Shown: positions 15,687 to 25,116 of the stretch, piece by piece | Numbering within the stretch: position 1 is the first letter of the stretch | Layout of the letters: each line of letters opens with the position of its first letter | Source of the DNA: Chitinophagales bacterium | GTDB lineage: Bacteria; Bacteroidota; Bacteroidia; Chitinophagales; Chitinophagaceae | Assembly (NCBI GenBank): GCA_015654595.1 | Contig: JAATGQ010000109.1 | Span: forward strand, 24,005 to 88,004 | Reading direction: 5' to 3' | DNA: 64,000 nucleotides | Position numbers and translations under genes: made by a program | Notes under the pieces: model-generated | The model's database searches: none | The model's input: only the letters and a program-made list of their open reading frames with translations | What the model was told of the DNA's origin: nothing

Positions 15687-18083
15687 TTAATCTTTTTGGA
15701 ATCGGAGTTTTGCCGCATTATCTCCATTAAAATGATTGCTAAAGATCCGGTACCTCTCCTGCCAGTTGCCTCTGAAGGGATATCCTCTATCCGAAAAAGG
15801 CGTGTTCACCGTATCCGTACGGTAAAACCAAGCGCCTCCCAATAGCGTCTTGCCATTCTTCAGCAGGTCGGGCAGACTATAAGAACTATACATTTCAACA
15901 TCCGGATAGCCATTCATAAAAAGGAAATCGCTAAAGCTGCGTGCCAGGCTGCCGGGTGCAGAAAGCGTGATCGTCTTTGTGCTTTGATCAACTGCCGTCA
16001 CATAAGTGCCGGTGGGAAACATGGGCATGTCCGGTCTTTCACCCACCAAAGGAAACACACCCCGTACATTGGTGATGGTATTCGTTCCCTGCGCAACATT
16101 CCCCGCAAAGGCCCCTTTTTCATTGACAAAGTAATCCATCCACAGAGAAAGCGACATGCCTTCGTTAAGACCAATCGCCAGATTGTCCAGATAGACGGTG
16201 CCGTGATCCACGCGACTGACGATACCCACCGGGTAAGTGGCCCCGATGTATGGAGTATACTGATCCTGGTAGGTCAGACCGGACGTCACGATAAAGTCGC
16301 CCGCCTGTAGATAGCGCGCGTCGTCCGGTGACTTTAACGTAAACCAGGCGGTCCAGTTCGACTTGTTGACGTGCAGGGTCTGTTTACCTGACAAGCTCAC
16401 TTGTCTTTCATAAGAACTGTGATACGTTAGTTTATAGGCGATAGGTGTTGTATAGGGATCCTCGAAGAGATAGGTGTTGCCGTAATAAACAGGATCGGAA
16501 CTTTCTGCATTCGTGCCGATAAAAGAGATCGGCGGCGTAGTAAGTCCATGATTTACGTTACCCAGCGTTCCTCTTGAGTAATACATATGCATATTGCTAA
16601 AGGAGGGATTGGCATAAACCGCGTTGTTGTCGACGTTGGCGGCAACCGGCGGTGCGTTGGTGATGCCTCCCTCGAAGACATCGTTTGTTCCGGACAGTAC
16701 GAGCCGGAATCCCGGCACGCCCGGATAGGTTCTCAGCATACAGTTCTTGAAATTGACGCCGTTGCCCAGCACATAAAAATCAGGATAGGGTATACCCCGA
16801 TCCTGGGTGGAGAAATCGAACTGGCAGTCTTCGAAGGAAAGGTTGGTTCCCCCGCCGGCAAAGCCGATCCGGAAAAGCTGCTCCGCATATACATTATGAA
16901 AGGAGCCGCCAAAAGAAGGCGCATAGATGGAGCACAGCTGCTTTACAGCTCCGGCGATATTGACGCCATCGACCATCGGTACGGCGGCGCCGTCCCCATG
17001 TCTGAATCCATAATTCGTATTATCAAAAAGCGTATGTGTAGGCCCCCAGCATTTCAGCCGGACGACATGGCATTCCTTTGACTGTGCCTGTCCCATCGCA
17101 TAACCAACCTTGTTATTGCTGATATCGCAGTCGATAACATCGATCAGCTCTCCATTCTGCTGGTTCGATGGAGTGATCATGACCCCTACGATAAAATTCC
17201 GGATAGAGCAGTTAATGATCTGGACGGCAGTTGAACCACCCCTGGGCGCTCCCGCTGGACAATACGCGTGCAGGCCAGGATACATGTCAGAATTTTTCGG
17301 GTATACGGTCGAGTCAGAAAAAGGATCGATCACGATACCGGCATAAGGCGAGCGCGTATTTTGCCGGACCTGCGGATCCGTCCATTCGGCAAAACCAAGC
17401 GTATCGACCTGTATCGCATTGAGGGTATTGGGGAAGGTAAACTGACCTGTTATCCCCAGGCCGCTGATCTGAACGCCCTTTCCCTGTTGAATGCCGATGG
17501 CAAACGTATTCTTGAACATCGTGATGATATTGGCGCCGGAAGAAGTGTTCTTTGCGCTGTTGGGTCCTATGAGATTAATCGTATTGTGCAGATAGGCCGA
17601 CCCTTTTACCCTGGCGATCAGTAAAGGCCGGCTGATCCGGTAGGTCCCTGCCGGAAAGTAGAGACTACGGGCGGAAGTAACACCCGAAAGAATATAGTCG
17701 ATCCCTTTTTGAATGGCATACCAGTCGTCTGTCCCTCCATTGCCTGTAGCGCCAAACCAGGTCACGTTCAACTGACCATCATCGACCACTCTTTTGTATC
17801 TCATGCCATCTCTTGAAACAAGCGTCATCGCGCTGTCGTCGGGGGTGTTCTTGTCGGCTGGATCGGGTGTAAAAAAACCTTGCCGGCCCTGATCCGTAAG
17901 ATAATTGACAGCGGCTAAGGGCGCTGCGGCCCGCAGGGCGGACATCGTTCTGGGAGAAGCCGCGTTTATATCTGCTGTGCGCTGTGCCGGTCCGGGGTTC
18001 TCTTTAACCTGACCCGAAACCCGGCAGAGGGAGGACGATAGCAGGATACAAACCAGCAGAAGCGAATACTTCAGGGTTTTCAT
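15687..18083 (-). CDS. Secreted right-handed beta-helix (pectate-lyase-fold) protein
   Basis: 798 residues with a clear signal peptide (YSLLLVCILLSSSLCRVSG-Q). The segment VTWFGATGNGGTDDWYAIQKGIDYI at residues ~110-135 is the start of the Pectate_lyase_3 / GH28-like fold (W-F-G-A-x-G-[DN]-G-x-x-D-D), and LYFPAGTYRIS is its typical follow-on. Many short strands with N and G turns cover the middle. The C-terminal ~250 residues look like beta domains. Such proteins bind or cleave polysaccharides, or act as phage-like depolymerases. I cannot identify catalytic residues with certainty. The gene stands alone and may process an extracellular glycan. The N-terminal linker (~20-60) is A/P/T-rich. Confidence 0.8.
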   Translation of the reverse strand: MKTLKYSLLLVCILLSSSLCRVSGQVKENPGPAQRTADINAASPRTMSALRAAAPLAAVNYLTDQGRQGFFTPDPADKNTPDDSAMTLVSRDGMRYKRVVDDGQLNVTWFGATGNGGTDDWYAIQKGIDYILSGVTSARSLYFPAGTYRISRPLLIARVKGSAYLHNTINLIGPNSAKNTSSGANIITMFKNTFAIGIQQGKGVQISGLGITGQFTFPNTLNAIQVDTLGFAEWTDPQVRQNTRSPYAGIVIDPFSDSTVYPKNSDMYPGLHAYCPAGAPRGGSTAVQIINCSIRNFIVGVMITPSNQQNGELIDVIDCDISNNKVGYAMGQAQSKECHVVRLKCWGPTHTLFDNTNYGFRHGDGAAVPMVDGVNIAGAVKQLCSIYAPSFGGSFHNVYAEQLFRIGFAGGGTNLSFEDCQFDFSTQDRGIPYPDFYVLGNGVNFKNCMLRTYPGVPGFRLVLSGTNDVFEGGITNAPPVAANVDNNAVYANPSFSNMHMYYSRGTLGNVNHGLTTPPISFIGTNAESSDPVYYGNTYLFEDPYTTPIAYKLTYHSSYERQVSLSGKQTLHVNKSNWTAWFTLKSPDDARYLQAGDFIVTSGLTYQDQYTPYIGATYPVGIVSRVDHGTVYLDNLAIGLNEGMSLSLWMDYFVNEKGAFAGNVAQGTNTITNVRGVFPLVGERPDMPMFPTGTYVTAVDQSTKTITLSAPGSLARSFSDFLFMNGYPDVEMYSSYSLPDLLKNGKTLLGGAWFYRTDTVNTPFSDRGYPFRGNWQERYRIFSNHFNGDNAAKLRFQKD

Positions 18084-18158
18084 AAGATCTGTAGATTTTA
18101 ACGGGAGAGAATGTTTTTTTTCTTTAATTTACCGGTCTAAAGTTAATACTTTATCGAT

Positions 18159-18704
18159 ATGGAACCTCCATCATGGTCTGTACGATTCAATCGCCTCCGG
18201 CAGTTGTTCTGGCTGTCTTTCCTGCTTACCGTCGTCTATCTTATCTGGGTAAGAAACTTTATCTCCCCCCTGAGTCCCGATGATATTGTCCAGTTCGAAA
18301 TTTCCAAGACGGTTTCCAAGGCCCAGGCAATGATCGAAAGCTGGAAGATCAGCGGAAAATACCAACAGGCGGTCAGAAGTACAACGCTCTCATACGTGTT
18401 CATCCTGCTATATACCGTCGCCATCGCGCTTGGATGCCGTTTCGTCTCGGCATGTACCAGGAACGAGATCATGATAAAAGGCGGAATGGGCTTCTCCGTA
18501 CTGATCTTCGCGGCGACCATTTGCGACGTGATCGAAAACATTACCCTCTCGCAAACCCTTAATGGGCATATGTCTTCCTGGAATGTGCTATTTGTATACG
18601 ATCTGGCAAGGGTCAAGTTTTCCATCGTGATCGTATGCCTTCTCTTTATCCTGGCCTGTTTTCTATATTGGGGTGTGGACAGGCTTACCGGAGAACGGAA
18701 ATAG
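18159..18704 (+). CDS. Conserved-type integral membrane protein of unknown function
   Basis: 181 residues with four predicted membrane helices (about residues 14-32, 76-95, 104-124 and 146-170) and a ~40-residue extramembrane loop between helices 1 and 2 (DDIVQFEISKTVSKAQAMIESWKISGKY). I do not recognise a family. The stretch FAATICDVIENI in helix 3 carries an acidic pair inside the membrane. It is divergent from the beta-helix gene and just upstream of the polysaccharide leader, but nothing ties it to either. Confidence 0.55.
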   Translation: MEPPSWSVRFNRLRQLFWLSFLLTVVYLIWVRNFISPLSPDDIVQFEISKTVSKAQAMIESWKISGKYQQAVRSTTLSYVFILLYTVAIALGCRFVSACTRNEIMIKGGMGFSVLIFAATICDVIENITLSQTLNGHMSSWNVLFVYDLARVKFSIVIVCLLFILACFLYWGVDRLTGERK

Positions 18705-18739
18705 AGATGAGTGATTATGATTAAATATTTAAAAACGCT

Positions 18740-18747
18740 TATATTTG
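18740..18747 (+). promoter_or_regulatory. Bacteroidota -7 promoter element of the polysaccharide operon
   Basis: TATATTTG matches TAnnTTTG. Transcription from here would give a leader of about 280 nt before the first gene at 19037. The gap 18705-19036 holds this element and the hairpin at 18912, and no gene that I can see. Confidence 0.6.
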
Positions 18748-18911
18748 CCGGAATGGCGTGTAAAAATTCTTTTATAGCAATTTGTACCTAAAAAGGACAA
18801 TAAATAAGAGGATTATCAGTTTTTTGATTTTCTTTTTCCGCCAGTTAGCGTAAAAAAAATTTTTTATTCCTGTGAAGAATGTTGTGATCGTTGTGATCTG
18901 CTTACGATATT

Positions 18912-18957
18912 GATAAGGGTATAAGGAGATATTAATCATACTCCGTATACCCTTATC
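18912..18957 (+). promoter_or_regulatory. Long leader hairpin of the polysaccharide operon
   Basis: A 17-bp stem (18912-18928 with 18941-18957) with a single mismatch and a 12-nt AT-rich loop. No T run follows, so it is not a standard intrinsic terminator. It sits in the untranslated leader 79 bases before an UpxY-like antiterminator gene and may be a pause, RNA-stability or antiterminator-loading element. A dyad operator is the alternative. Confidence 0.6.
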
Positions 18958-19036
18958 TATTATAGGGACACTCGCGAATAAATGATTGAAATCTAATTGG
19001 TTGCAATTCTTTTGTTGTGACTGAGGAGGCGAAGCT

Positions 19037-19543
19037 ATGTCAGGGAATCAAAAATGGTATACTGTCTATACCAAGGCCCGCTGGGAAAAGAAAGTACACG
19101 CCTTGCTGCTTGAGAGGGGGATAGATGCCTATTGCCCTTTGAACCGGGTACGAAAGAAATGGAGCGACCGGATAAAGTGGGTAGAAGAGCCGCTTTTCAA
19201 ATCTTATGTTTTTGTAAAGGTTTGCGAAGAAGAAAAGGCTGCGGTGAGAATGGTCAATGGAGTCGTCAACTTTGTATATTGGCTGGGAAAGCCGGCGGTG
19301 ATAAAGGATAAGGAGATTGAGACCATCCGCAAATTCCTGGACGAGTATAGCGAAGTTGAAGCGATCCCTTTCGATCTGAAAAAGGACAGCCGGGTGACGA
19401 TACTGAAAGGTCCGCTGATGGATAAGAAGGCAAGAGTGGTAAAGGTGTTTAATAAGAAGGTACAGGTAGTTATAGAAGGCATTGGGTTCTATCTCGTGGC
19501 GGTGATCGACAGGACCAATGCAGGGATGACGACGGCAAAATAG
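19037..19543 (+). CDS. UpxY-like transcription antiterminator (NusG paralogue)
   Basis: 168 residues. The N-terminal NGN domain begins KWYTVYTKARWEKKVHALL and continues with EEPLFKSYVFVKV; the C-terminal KOW-type segment is around SRVTILKGPLMDKKARVVKV. In Bacteroides, UpxY proteins are the first genes of capsule operons and let RNA polymerase read through to the end of that operon. Here it also heads a 32-kb operon with no visible internal terminator. A good ribosome site (GAGGAGG) precedes the ATG. No UpxZ-type inhibitor gene is next to it. Confidence 0.9.
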   Translation: MSGNQKWYTVYTKARWEKKVHALLLERGIDAYCPLNRVRKKWSDRIKWVEEPLFKSYVFVKVCEEEKAAVRMVNGVVNFVYWLGKPAVIKDKEIETIRKFLDEYSEVEAIPFDLKKDSRVTILKGPLMDKKARVVKVFNKKVQVVIEGIGFYLVAVIDRTNAGMTTAK

Positions 19544-19563
19544 TTTTATATTAACTTATATAT

Positions 19564-20427
19564 ATGCGAACGTTTTTTTCTGTTCGGGCGCTTTGGATCG
19601 GGATCTTGTTTGTAGCAATCGCCTGTACTTGCTGTTCCTGCGCTGACACCAAAAAACTCACCTACTTACAGGGAAAGTTTGATACTGCAGAATTGAGCCG
19701 CATCGAGGTTAAAGAGCCGGTTATAAGGAAAGGTGATCTGCTGAGTATCATTATATATAGTGATAACCCGGCAGCAACCGCCTTGTATAACCAGCAGCAA
19801 ACCGGTTCCGCCGGTACCGGCGGCGCCACTCAATCTTCGGGCGGCGGCAGTTCTTCCGGTTCCAGCCCTGGCTCTACGGGAAGCTCAACGGCCTCGACCG
19901 GCGGATCACCTGGAACCGGCGGCTACCTGGTGGACGAAAGGGGGAATATCCAGTTCCAGGGCCTTGGGATCATGCACGTAGAAGGCCTGTCCCGAAGCGC
20001 GCTGAAAGATACGCTGGAGGCAAAACTGGCAGAATACCTTTCCCATCCCTATTGCAGCATCCGCTTCCTGAATTACCGGTTTACAATGTTGGGAGAAATT
20101 GCCCATCCGGGCATCTTTACCGTTCCGAGCGAGCATATCAACCTTTTGGAGGCTTTGGGTATGGGAGGAGACTTGACCTTTTTTGGGAGAAGAGACAATA
20201 TTCTGGTTATCAGAGAATACAATGGAAAAAGAGAGTTTGGCCGGCTAGACCTTACCAAACCAGACGTGATGAAATCTCCCTATTTCTACCTGTTGCCAAA
20301 TGATGTGGTATATGTGGAAGCCACCAAAAAGAAGATTGCAGCCAATGACCAGACTGTCATACGCGACGTAACCGTAGCCGCTTCCGTGATTTCTACCCTG
20401 GCGCTGTTGTACTCCATCTTTAAATAG
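19564..20427 (+). CDS. Wza-like polysaccharide export outer-membrane lipoprotein
   Basis: 287 residues. An N-terminal hydrophobic signal ends in CSCADTKKLTYLQ, where Cys26 is the likely lipidation site by analogy with other Bacteroidota Wza proteins. The Poly_export domain (VIRKGDLLSIIIYS ... YLVDERGNIQFQGLG) is split by a 40-residue G/S/T tract (residues 81-120). An SLBB domain follows (FTMLGEIAHPGIFTVPS, NLLEALGMGGDL), and a C-terminal hydrophobic helix (~266-285) may be the outer-membrane ring helix. With the Wzc-like kinase next door it forms the exit channel for the polysaccharide. Confidence 0.9.
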   Translation: MRTFFSVRALWIGILFVAIACTCCSCADTKKLTYLQGKFDTAELSRIEVKEPVIRKGDLLSIIIYSDNPAATALYNQQQTGSAGTGGATQSSGGGSSSGSSPGSTGSSTASTGGSPGTGGYLVDERGNIQFQGLGIMHVEGLSRSALKDTLEAKLAEYLSHPYCSIRFLNYRFTMLGEIAHPGIFTVPSEHINLLEALGMGGDLTFFGRRDNILVIREYNGKREFGRLDLTKPDVMKSPYFYLLPNDVVYVEATKKKIAANDQTVIRDVTVAASVISTLALLYSIFK

Positions 20428-20460
20428 CGACCGGTAACTTATTATTAACGCCCCTTGCTT

Positions 20461-22878
20461 ATGTCTGAACAAAATAGTGAGTCCATCGTAAATCCGATTT
20501 CAGCCTCAGAGTCTTCCTCTTCGTTGAGTCCGAGGGAGTTCATCTATAAATATCTGAAATACCTGCCCTGGATCGTGATCTTCGGGATCATAGGATTGGC
20601 GCTGGCCTATATAAAGTTGCGCTATATCGTTCCCATCTACCGGGTTCAATCCGCCCTGCTGATCAAGAATGAACAGGACCAGATGACGTCTAAAGATCAG
20701 CGGTTTGACGCCATGATGATGCAACAGGAAAGCGTCAACCTGAGTAACGAGTCCGCCATACTGGTGTCGCGGCCCGTGCTGGAAAGAGTGGTTAGAGACC
20801 TCAACCTGCAGATCTCCTATTATAACCAGGGTAACCTGAGGTCGACCCTGCTGTATCCCGAATACCCCGTCGAACTGGCTATTTCGCAGATTGCAGACTC
20901 TACCCGTGGTTTTGGCTTCCTGGTGACGGTATTGAATGACAACGAGTTTATCCTTAACGAAGACACCAAAAAGTATACGTTCGGGGTTCCTTTCTCTTAT
21001 TTTGGCAATACCTGCACGCTGATCCGGAACAAGGATATGAATCTGCAGTTGTACAGCAAGCCGAAATTTACGATTGCCTGGTCTCCGGTACAACAGGCTG
21101 CAGAAGGCCTCATCGGAAGTCTGAGAGTCTACCAGGCAAATGAGCAGGCCACTATTCTTACGCTGACCTTTGACGGAGAAAGTTCGGTCCTTGGAACCGA
21201 TGTACTGAATACGCTCATGAAGGTCTATGACACCCTGATCATCGAAGACAAGAGGCGTATCACGATCAATACCGAGCAGTTCATCAACGAACGGCTTGTC
21301 AACCTGAAGAGCGATCTGGGTGACATAGAGGGCAGGTTGAAGAGCAATATGGAGCAGAACCAGACCTTTGACGTGGAAGAACAGTCCAAGCGGTATCTGG
21401 ACAATATTGCAGAAGCCAATAAAATGGTCGTCGAGCAGAATGTAAAGCTCAAGATCGTTGATCTGTTGTATGATTATGTTGGAAATAAGGAAAATACCGA
21501 CAAACTGGTGCCCGCCAACCTGGGTATCGAAGAACCGGTTCTGGCGCAGCTCGTGCTGGATTACAACCGTCTTCAGATAACAAAGGACGACCAGCTGCGA
21601 ACCACGACCCGGAACAACTCCATTATAAAGGGGTTGGAAAACAACATTGAAAAGGTGAGAAAGGATATCCGGGAAGCCTTGTCGAATATCAGGAATGCCT
21701 ATAAGCTTAGCCTCAGTACGCTGGAGAACGAAGAGAGCAACGCAAAAGGTCAGCTTCGCACACTTCCGGGAAAGTCGATGCAGATGTTGAATATTCAGCG
21801 TCAGCAAAAGATCCTGGAAGATCTGTACTCGTTCCTGTTGCAAAAGAAGATCGAGACTTCTATCTCCGGTGCAGGGACCATATCCAATTCCAAGGTACTG
21901 GAACCGGCGCTGGCCAATCCCAATCCCATCAGCCCGGACAGAAAGAAGATCTATACCTTATACGTGATGATCGGGCTTCTTATTCCGACCGGTATCTTTT
22001 TCCTGATCGAAGTGCTGAAGGATAAGGTTTCCGGCCGTGCGGAAGTTGAAAAGAAGACCAATGCGCCGATCCTTGGCGAGGTCGGGCATTCCGATGAAGA
22101 GCAGTCTTCCCTTGTCGTTACCAAGAACAGCCGGAGCATCATCGCCGAACAGTTCCGTATCATCCGAACGAATCTGCAGTATATCATCGGGTCCGAAAAG
22201 AAGGCCAATATCCTGGTCACCTCTTCCTTCAGCGGTGAAGGGAAGTCCTTTATCAGCACCAATATGGGCGCGGTAATGGCGCTTTCCGGAAGAAAGACGG
22301 TGATCATGGAGTTCGATATTCGTAAACCCAAGATCGTTTCCGGCCTGGACCTCAAACGGAAAATGGGTATTACCAACTATATCATCGGTAAGGCGAGCTT
22401 CCAGGATCTGCTGATCAAGGTAGAGGGCATGGATAACCTCTATGTAATTCCTTGCGGTCCCATCCCTCCGAACCCTGCCGAGTTATTGCTTGACCCCCGG
22501 CTGGATGAGCTGATGGCTGAAGTCCGCGCCAATTTTGAGATCGTCATCATGGATACGGCCCCTGTAGGGCTGGTGAGTGATTCGCTCAGCCTGAGAAAAT
22601 ACGCCACCTGTACTATGTATGTGATCCGGCAGGGCTATACTTTCCGCAAGCAGCTGATGATGATAGATGATCTTTATGTAACCAAAAAGCTCCCATCCCT
22701 ATCTCTTTTGCTCAATGACGTAACTTCGGCGGGAGGGTATTACGGCGGATATGGTTACTATGGGAAAAACTATGGCTATGGGGCGGGTTCCAGCTATTTC
22801 GATGAGGATTCCTCAAAGGGGGGTAAGAAGAATCTGTGGAAGAGGTTGAAGCAACAATGGGAAAATTTATTTAAATAG
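20461..22878 (+). CDS. Wzc-like polysaccharide co-polymerase with bacterial tyrosine kinase domain
   Basis: 805 residues from the ATG at 20461. A first membrane helix (WIVIFGIIGLALAYIKL), a Wzz domain, a long periplasmic coiled-coil region (~260-470), a GNVR-like segment, a second membrane helix (YVMIGLLIPTGIFFLI) and a C-terminal BY-kinase domain. Walker A is SFSGEGKSF (Lys595), Walker A' is VIMEFDIRKP (Glu in place of the first Asp), Walker B is IVIMDTAPVGL. The C-terminus has eight tyrosines between residues 760 and 779, the expected autophosphorylation cluster. Cycles of phosphorylation and dephosphorylation control polymer length and export. The matching phosphatase is the last gene of the operon (50438). 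Confidence 0.93.
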   Translation: MSEQNSESIVNPISASESSSSLSPREFIYKYLKYLPWIVIFGIIGLALAYIKLRYIVPIYRVQSALLIKNEQDQMTSKDQRFDAMMMQQESVNLSNESAILVSRPVLERVVRDLNLQISYYNQGNLRSTLLYPEYPVELAISQIADSTRGFGFLVTVLNDNEFILNEDTKKYTFGVPFSYFGNTCTLIRNKDMNLQLYSKPKFTIAWSPVQQAAEGLIGSLRVYQANEQATILTLTFDGESSVLGTDVLNTLMKVYDTLIIEDKRRITINTEQFINERLVNLKSDLGDIEGRLKSNMEQNQTFDVEEQSKRYLDNIAEANKMVVEQNVKLKIVDLLYDYVGNKENTDKLVPANLGIEEPVLAQLVLDYNRLQITKDDQLRTTTRNNSIIKGLENNIEKVRKDIREALSNIRNAYKLSLSTLENEESNAKGQLRTLPGKSMQMLNIQRQQKILEDLYSFLLQKKIETSISGAGTISNSKVLEPALANPNPISPDRKKIYTLYVMIGLLIPTGIFFLIEVLKDKVSGRAEVEKKTNAPILGEVGHSDEEQSSLVVTKNSRSIIAEQFRIIRTNLQYIIGSEKKANILVTSSFSGEGKSFISTNMGAVMALSGRKTVIMEFDIRKPKIVSGLDLKRKMGITNYIIGKASFQDLLIKVEGMDNLYVIPCGPIPPNPAELLLDPRLDELMAEVRANFEIVIMDTAPVGLVSDSLSLRKYATCTMYVIRQGYTFRKQLMMIDDLYVTKKLPSLSLLLNDVTSAGGYYGGYGYYGKNYGYGAGSSYFDEDSSKGGKKNLWKRLKQQWENLFK

Positions 22879-22929
22879 GCCATTGACAACTGAATACTAT
22901 TCTGAACATATATCCCGTTAATACAATCG

Positions 22930-23796
22930 ATGAACGCCCCTGACATAGATATAGAACAACAGCAATGGGATCTGGTGATAAAGCCCAAGACCGGCCTTTT
23001 CGAGATCAACTTCAAAGACGTATGGTCTTATCGCGACCTGCTGGTGCTGTTGGTACGCCGGGACTTCGTCGCCATGTATAAGCAAACCATTCTTGGACCT
23101 ATCTGGTTTGTACTGCAGCCAATCCTGACAACGCTGACCTATATCCTGGTTTTCACCGGGATCGCCAAGATTGGAACCGACGATGTACCGCCGCTGGTTT
23201 TTTATATGGCTGGGATCACCATGTGGAACTACTATTCCGAATGTCTGACAAGAACCTCTACCGTCTTTAAGGATAACAGTAATATCTTCGGAAAAGTTTA
23301 CTTTCCGCGGTTGATCATGCCGCTGTCGATCGTCGTCAGTAACCTGGTCAAGCTGGGTATCCAGTTTGGTCTTTTTCTTGTGTTTTGGGCCTATTATCTT
23401 ATTGCCAAGGGAAATGTACATCCCAACCTCTATATGCTGCTGACTCCTTACCTGGTCATCCTGCTGGGCTTACTTGGTCTGGGCTGCGGCATGGTGATCT
23501 CTGCACTGACGACCAAATACCGTGACCTGGCTTTGTTGCTCACCTTTGCCATTCAACTGCTGATGTATGCTACTCCGGTCATTTATCCTATGTCGGGGGT
23601 CAATCCAAAATACCGGTGGATCGTACTGGCCAATCCGATGAGTTCTATCGTGGAAACCTTCCGTTATGCATTCGTTGGAAAGGGGACTTTCAGCTGGGGG
23701 CTGTTGGCTTACAGTACTGTGTTCACCCTTGTAGTACTGATCGGAGGAACGCTGATCTTCAACAAGGTCGAGAAGAACTTCATGGATACCGTATAA
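22930..23796 (+). CDS. wzm: Polysaccharide ABC exporter, permease subunit (Wzm/TagG-like)
   Basis: 288 residues with about six membrane helices of the ABC-2 type. WSYRDLLVLLVRRDFVAMYKQTILGPIWFVLQP is the amphipathic interface helix and coupling region of Wzm/TagG proteins; the permease then runs through FARLIMP-like and ALTTKYRDLALLLTF segments to NPMSSIVETFRYAFVGKG. With the ATPase encoded 30 bases downstream it moves lipid-linked, fully polymerised glycan across the inner membrane. Confidence 0.92.
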   Translation: MNAPDIDIEQQQWDLVIKPKTGLFEINFKDVWSYRDLLVLLVRRDFVAMYKQTILGPIWFVLQPILTTLTYILVFTGIAKIGTDDVPPLVFYMAGITMWNYYSECLTRTSTVFKDNSNIFGKVYFPRLIMPLSIVVSNLVKLGIQFGLFLVFWAYYLIAKGNVHPNLYMLLTPYLVILLGLLGLGCGMVISALTTKYRDLALLLTFAIQLLMYATPVIYPMSGVNPKYRWIVLANPMSSIVETFRYAFVGKGTFSWGLLAYSTVFTLVVLIGGTLIFNKVEKNFMDTV

Positions 23797-23826
23797 TTAG
23801 ATCTTAAACTGCCTGAATTAAAAGAC

Positions 23827-25110
23827 ATGAGCGACACGGTTATTAAAGTAGAGCATTTATCCAAACTATATCGCCTTGGGGAAGTGGGCACCGGTACGAT
23901 CAGCCATGACCTGAATCGCTGGTTTGCCAGGATCAGGGGAAAAGAAGATCCTTTTTCAAAATTGGGAGAATCCAACGACAGGACAAAAAAAGGGAGTTCG
24001 GAATATGTGTGGGCTTTGCAGGATATCAACTTCGAGATAAAAAGGGGCAGTGTGGTGGGGATTATCGGCCGGAACGGCGCCGGCAAATCTACCCTGCTGA
24101 AAATATTATCGCGTACTACCGCCCCCACAAAAGGGAATATAAAGATAAAGGGAAGGGTAGCCAGTCTCCTCGAGGTGGGAACGGTTTTTCACCCCGAACT
24201 GACCGGAAGAGAAAATATCTACCTGAACGGGACCATCCTCGGGATGCGCAGAAAAGAGATCGACCGCAAACTGGACGAGATCGTTGACTTTGCGGGTGTC
24301 GAACGCTATGTCGATACACCGGTCAAACGGTATAGCAGCGGGATGTATGTCCGTCTGGCTTTTGCCGTCGCAGCCCACCTGGAAAGCGAGATCATGATCG
24401 TGGATGAAGTGCTTGCCGTAGGCGACCTGGAGTTCCAGAAAAAGTGTTTTGGCTATATGAACAAGATCAACGAAAGTCATGCCAAGACGCTTTTGATCGT
24501 ATCCCACCAGCTCAATGTTATAAAAAGCCTTTGTAAAGAAAGTATCCTGATGGCCAATGGAACGCTTCAGAAATTCGATACTACCGACAAAGTACTTACG
24601 GAATATCTCTATACCAATAAGTCAAGCTCTTCATGGGTAAGGACCGAGAAGTACGACAACAAGTACTTCGACCTGATGGAACTGGAACTGCAGAATGAGG
24701 ACGGCGAGCCCACCACGATATTTACAGGAATGGACAACATCGTGTTGTCTGTGGAACTGAATGTAAAGCAGCTGGTGCCTGAGCTGATCGTTGGCTTCGC
24801 CATTTATGCCGAGGACGGTACGCTTATCTTCTGGGCAACCAATAAAGACGAAAAGGTCGAGAACTGGGCCGAGCTTTCCAGCGGAAAATGCCGGTTGAAG
24901 TTCGTTATCCCTTCCCGTTTCCTCAATGAAAGCTCCTATTTTATCGAATTCTTTGCAGCCATACATTATCGGGAGTGGATCATCAATCCCGATGGCACGG
25001 CGCCCCGTGTCGACTTTGAAATAAAGGGCGACCTGAGCGATTCGCCGAACTGGCAGGCCAAGCGTCCGGGTATCATGGCGCCATTGATAAAATCAACTAT
25101 TATTAACTAG
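23827..25110 (+). CDS. wzt: Polysaccharide ABC exporter, ATPase subunit with C-terminal extension (Wzt-like)
   Basis: 427 residues. Residues ~1-250 are the nucleotide-binding domain: Walker A GRNGAGKST (Lys87), signature YSSGMYVRLAFA, Walker B IMIVDEVLAVGD, H-loop IVSHQ. The remaining ~170 residues form a beta-rich domain (from EKYDNKYFDLMELELQNEDG onwards) in the position of the Wzt C-terminal carbohydrate-binding domain. In E. coli O8/O9a systems that domain recognises a modified non-reducing end and couples chain termination to export. The two genes just downstream look like methyltransferases, candidate makers of such a cap. Confidence 0.93.
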   Translation: MSDTVIKVEHLSKLYRLGEVGTGTISHDLNRWFARIRGKEDPFSKLGESNDRTKKGSSEYVWALQDINFEIKRGSVVGIIGRNGAGKSTLLKILSRTTAPTKGNIKIKGRVASLLEVGTVFHPELTGRENIYLNGTILGMRRKEIDRKLDEIVDFAGVERYVDTPVKRYSSGMYVRLAFAVAAHLESEIMIVDEVLAVGDLEFQKKCFGYMNKINESHAKTLLIVSHQLNVIKSLCKESILMANGTLQKFDTTDKVLTEYLYTNKSSSSWVRTEKYDNKYFDLMELELQNEDGEPTTIFTGMDNIVLSVELNVKQLVPELIVGFAIYAEDGTLIFWATNKDEKVENWAELSSGKCRLKFVIPSRFLNESSYFIEFFAAIHYREWIINPDGTAPRVDFEIKGDLSDSPNWQAKRPGIMAPLIKSTIIN

Positions 25111-25116
25111 CATATT

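Noticed and set aside
20506..21843. Long antisense frame inside the Wzc-like kinase gene
   Set aside because: A shadow of a strongly coding region. The plus-strand protein has all expected domains.
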